A model generated the notes under the pieces. The model did not search any database. It was given only the letters and a program-made list of their open reading frames with translations, and was not told the origin of the DNA. A DNA stretch of 60,660 nt from a virus: positions 1-60,660 of the IMG/VR virus record IMGVR_UViG_3300025310_000006. The stretch is one strand, 5' to 3'. Of the stretch, positions 59,769 to 60,660 are shown piece after piece (position 1 is the stretch's first letter; the number at the start of each line of letters is the position of its first letter). Position numbers and translations under genes: made by a program.

Positions 59769-60374
59769 ATGGCTAAAAACAGGAAAAAGTGGTGGGGAGT
59801 ATTTAGTCCAAATGGGGAAGTTGTCAAGAAGATAGAGGAAACCGAAGAAAAAGCCCGTGAAATACACGATATGGTAAAAGCCAACGGGTTTTATGTCAAG
59901 GCGCTTCCAAAGGCTCCGAGTAAATTTCCAGGGCTGAAGACATACACCCCGAAGAATAAGAAAAAGTATATGGGTAAAGAATTACCTATAGCTCGTTCAT
60001 CGTGGGAATATGAGTTTATGAAGTATCTGGATAAAAATGAAAATGTCATTCAGTGGGCTTCAGAGCAGCCTGAGATTCCTTACCAGCATCCTGTAAGAAC
60101 TATGCAGGAGGGTAGGAGTATTGTATGGAATTACCATCCTGACTTCTTTGTGAAGTTTCAGGTAGGTGATAAAGAATGGGTTGAGCTTATTGAGATAAAG
60201 CCATTCAAACAAACACAACAACCATTACCGCCCGGTAATGGAAGGACTCAGAAGCTCTTTGAGAGTGAGATGGAAACTTATATGGTGAACAAGGAGAAAT
60301 GGAAAGCCGCTCAGGAGTATTGTAAACTGCGCGGCTGGAAGTTCCGTGTTATGACAGAGAAGGATTTATTTTAG
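59769..60374 (+). CDS. Head completion nuclease-like protein, gp4-like
   Basis: The only intact plus-strand gene has 201 residues. A TnsA/PD-(D/E)XK-like core reads ARSSWEYEFMKYLDKNENVIQWASEQPEIPY, here in segments RSSWEYEF, VIQWASEQ, then YHPDFFV and ELIEIKPF. This is the pattern of T4 gp4, a head completion protein with a predicted nuclease fold. It is longer than T4 gp4 (150) by a basic N-terminus. AGGAGAATTAT precedes the ATG at 59769. Confidence 0.7.
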   Translation: MAKNRKKWWGVFSPNGEVVKKIEETEEKAREIHDMVKANGFYVKALPKAPSKFPGLKTYTPKNKKKYMGKELPIARSSWEYEFMKYLDKNENVIQWASEQPEIPYQHPVRTMQEGRSIVWNYHPDFFVKFQVGDKEWVELIEIKPFKQTQQPLPPGNGRTQKLFESEMETYMVNKEKWKAAQEYCKLRGWKFRVMTEKDLF

Positions 60375-60397
60375 TGTATTAATTATATTATGTCACA

Positions 60398-60447
60398 TAG
60401 TATTCAATACATCTTCGTTATCTTGAAACTTCGTATTGAATACTATC
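60398..60447. repeat. Inverted repeat with 14-base perfect arms after the gp4-like gene
   Basis: ATAGTATTCAATAC (60398-60411) and GTATTGAATACTAT (60434-60447) form a perfect 14-bp stem with a 22-base loop, 24 bases after the stop. There is no T-run. The core GTATTGAATA is also part of the leaders at 991-1005 and 17683-17697. Confidence 0.7.
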
Positions 60448-60533
60448 ATCAAGAGATAATGGACTGAAACCATACCATAACTCTTCTTCTTTTTCAATCC
60501 GATATGTTAACTTCTGTTCCTCGTTACCTATAT

Positions 60534-60660
60534 TTTATCAACGTTCCACCAGAAAACCCATTGGCTTTAGCCGATGGGATGAATGGTGGGTAACTTGGTA
60601 CTTGACTTTCTAAAATAAGTGATATAATATATTTAGTTCTTTGAAAAAAGCAATATAGAC
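60534..60660 (+). mobile_element. Left end of an IS200/IS605-like element, inverted relative to 47172-47298
   Basis: 127 bases match the reverse complement of 47172-47298 with two mismatches. They contain the hairpin CCCATTGGC-TTTA-GCCGATGGG and then a TATAAT-like box. The element continues beyond the window, where tnpA/tnpB would be expected. Apart from this and the repeat before it, the stretch 60375-60533 shows no gene. Confidence 0.7.

Noticed and set aside
59727-59867. 47-residue N-terminal extension of the gene ending at 59085
   Set aside because: It would overlap the start of the divergent gp4-like gene and has a low-complexity aromatic sequence. The ATG at 59726 is the likely start.

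Overview
The window is a stretch of a T4-type myovirus genome, or of a prophage or metagenome-assembled relative. Almost every gene lies on the minus strand in tight ATGA/TAATG-type overlaps. The right two thirds is a recognisable T4-style morphogenesis module, and perfect copies of the T4-type late promoter core TATAAATA sit before many of these genes. The host cannot be named from the sequence. The GMP reductase resembles the Bacillus type, and the transposon remnants (IS607 and IS200/IS605 families, both TnpB-associated) show exposure to bacterial insertion sequences.

Layout from right to left, following minus-strand transcription: an inverted copy of an IS200/IS605-like left end at the edge; a plus-strand gp4-like head-completion nuclease; an unassigned protein; the portal (gp20) interrupted by a 441-residue HNH intein; a small head-core candidate; prohead protease (gp21); scaffold (gp22); major capsid (gp23) with a strong terminator; a homing endonuclease; two small proteins; neck proteins gp13 and gp14; a broken endonuclease; a miniature IS; another endonuclease; tail terminator gp15; small terminase gp16; an endonuclease; large terminase gp17; sheath gp18; tube gp19 and a longer gp19 paralog; a gp26-like tail-assembly chaperone whose end carries a T8 slip site before the next reading frame; tape measure; baseplate proteins (gp48/54-like, gp53, gp27-like, a third gp19-fold protein).

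The middle (about 8-28 kb) is accessory: adhesin-like fibres, including a protein with 154 consecutive serines, a LamG/beta-helix fibre of 1320 residues and a YadA-head-like repeat fibre; a stand-alone glutamyl-tRNA-synthetase-like catalytic domain next to a glycosyltransferase-like gene; a cluster of membrane and coiled-coil proteins with a DUF445 member; and a GMP reductase with its ribosome-binding site in a hairpin.

The left 8 kb is nucleotide and sugar metabolism: RmlA-type nucleotidyltransferase, phosphoribosyltransferase, metallophosphoesterase, thymidylate synthase, a glycosyltransferase-methyltransferase fusion, and a truncated secreted nuclease. It is cut by IS607/TnpB remnants and by palindromes that share one short end sequence. 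Taken together, the genes build a contractile-tailed virion, probably decorate it or its receptor-binding proteins with sugars, and adjust purine and thymidine pools.
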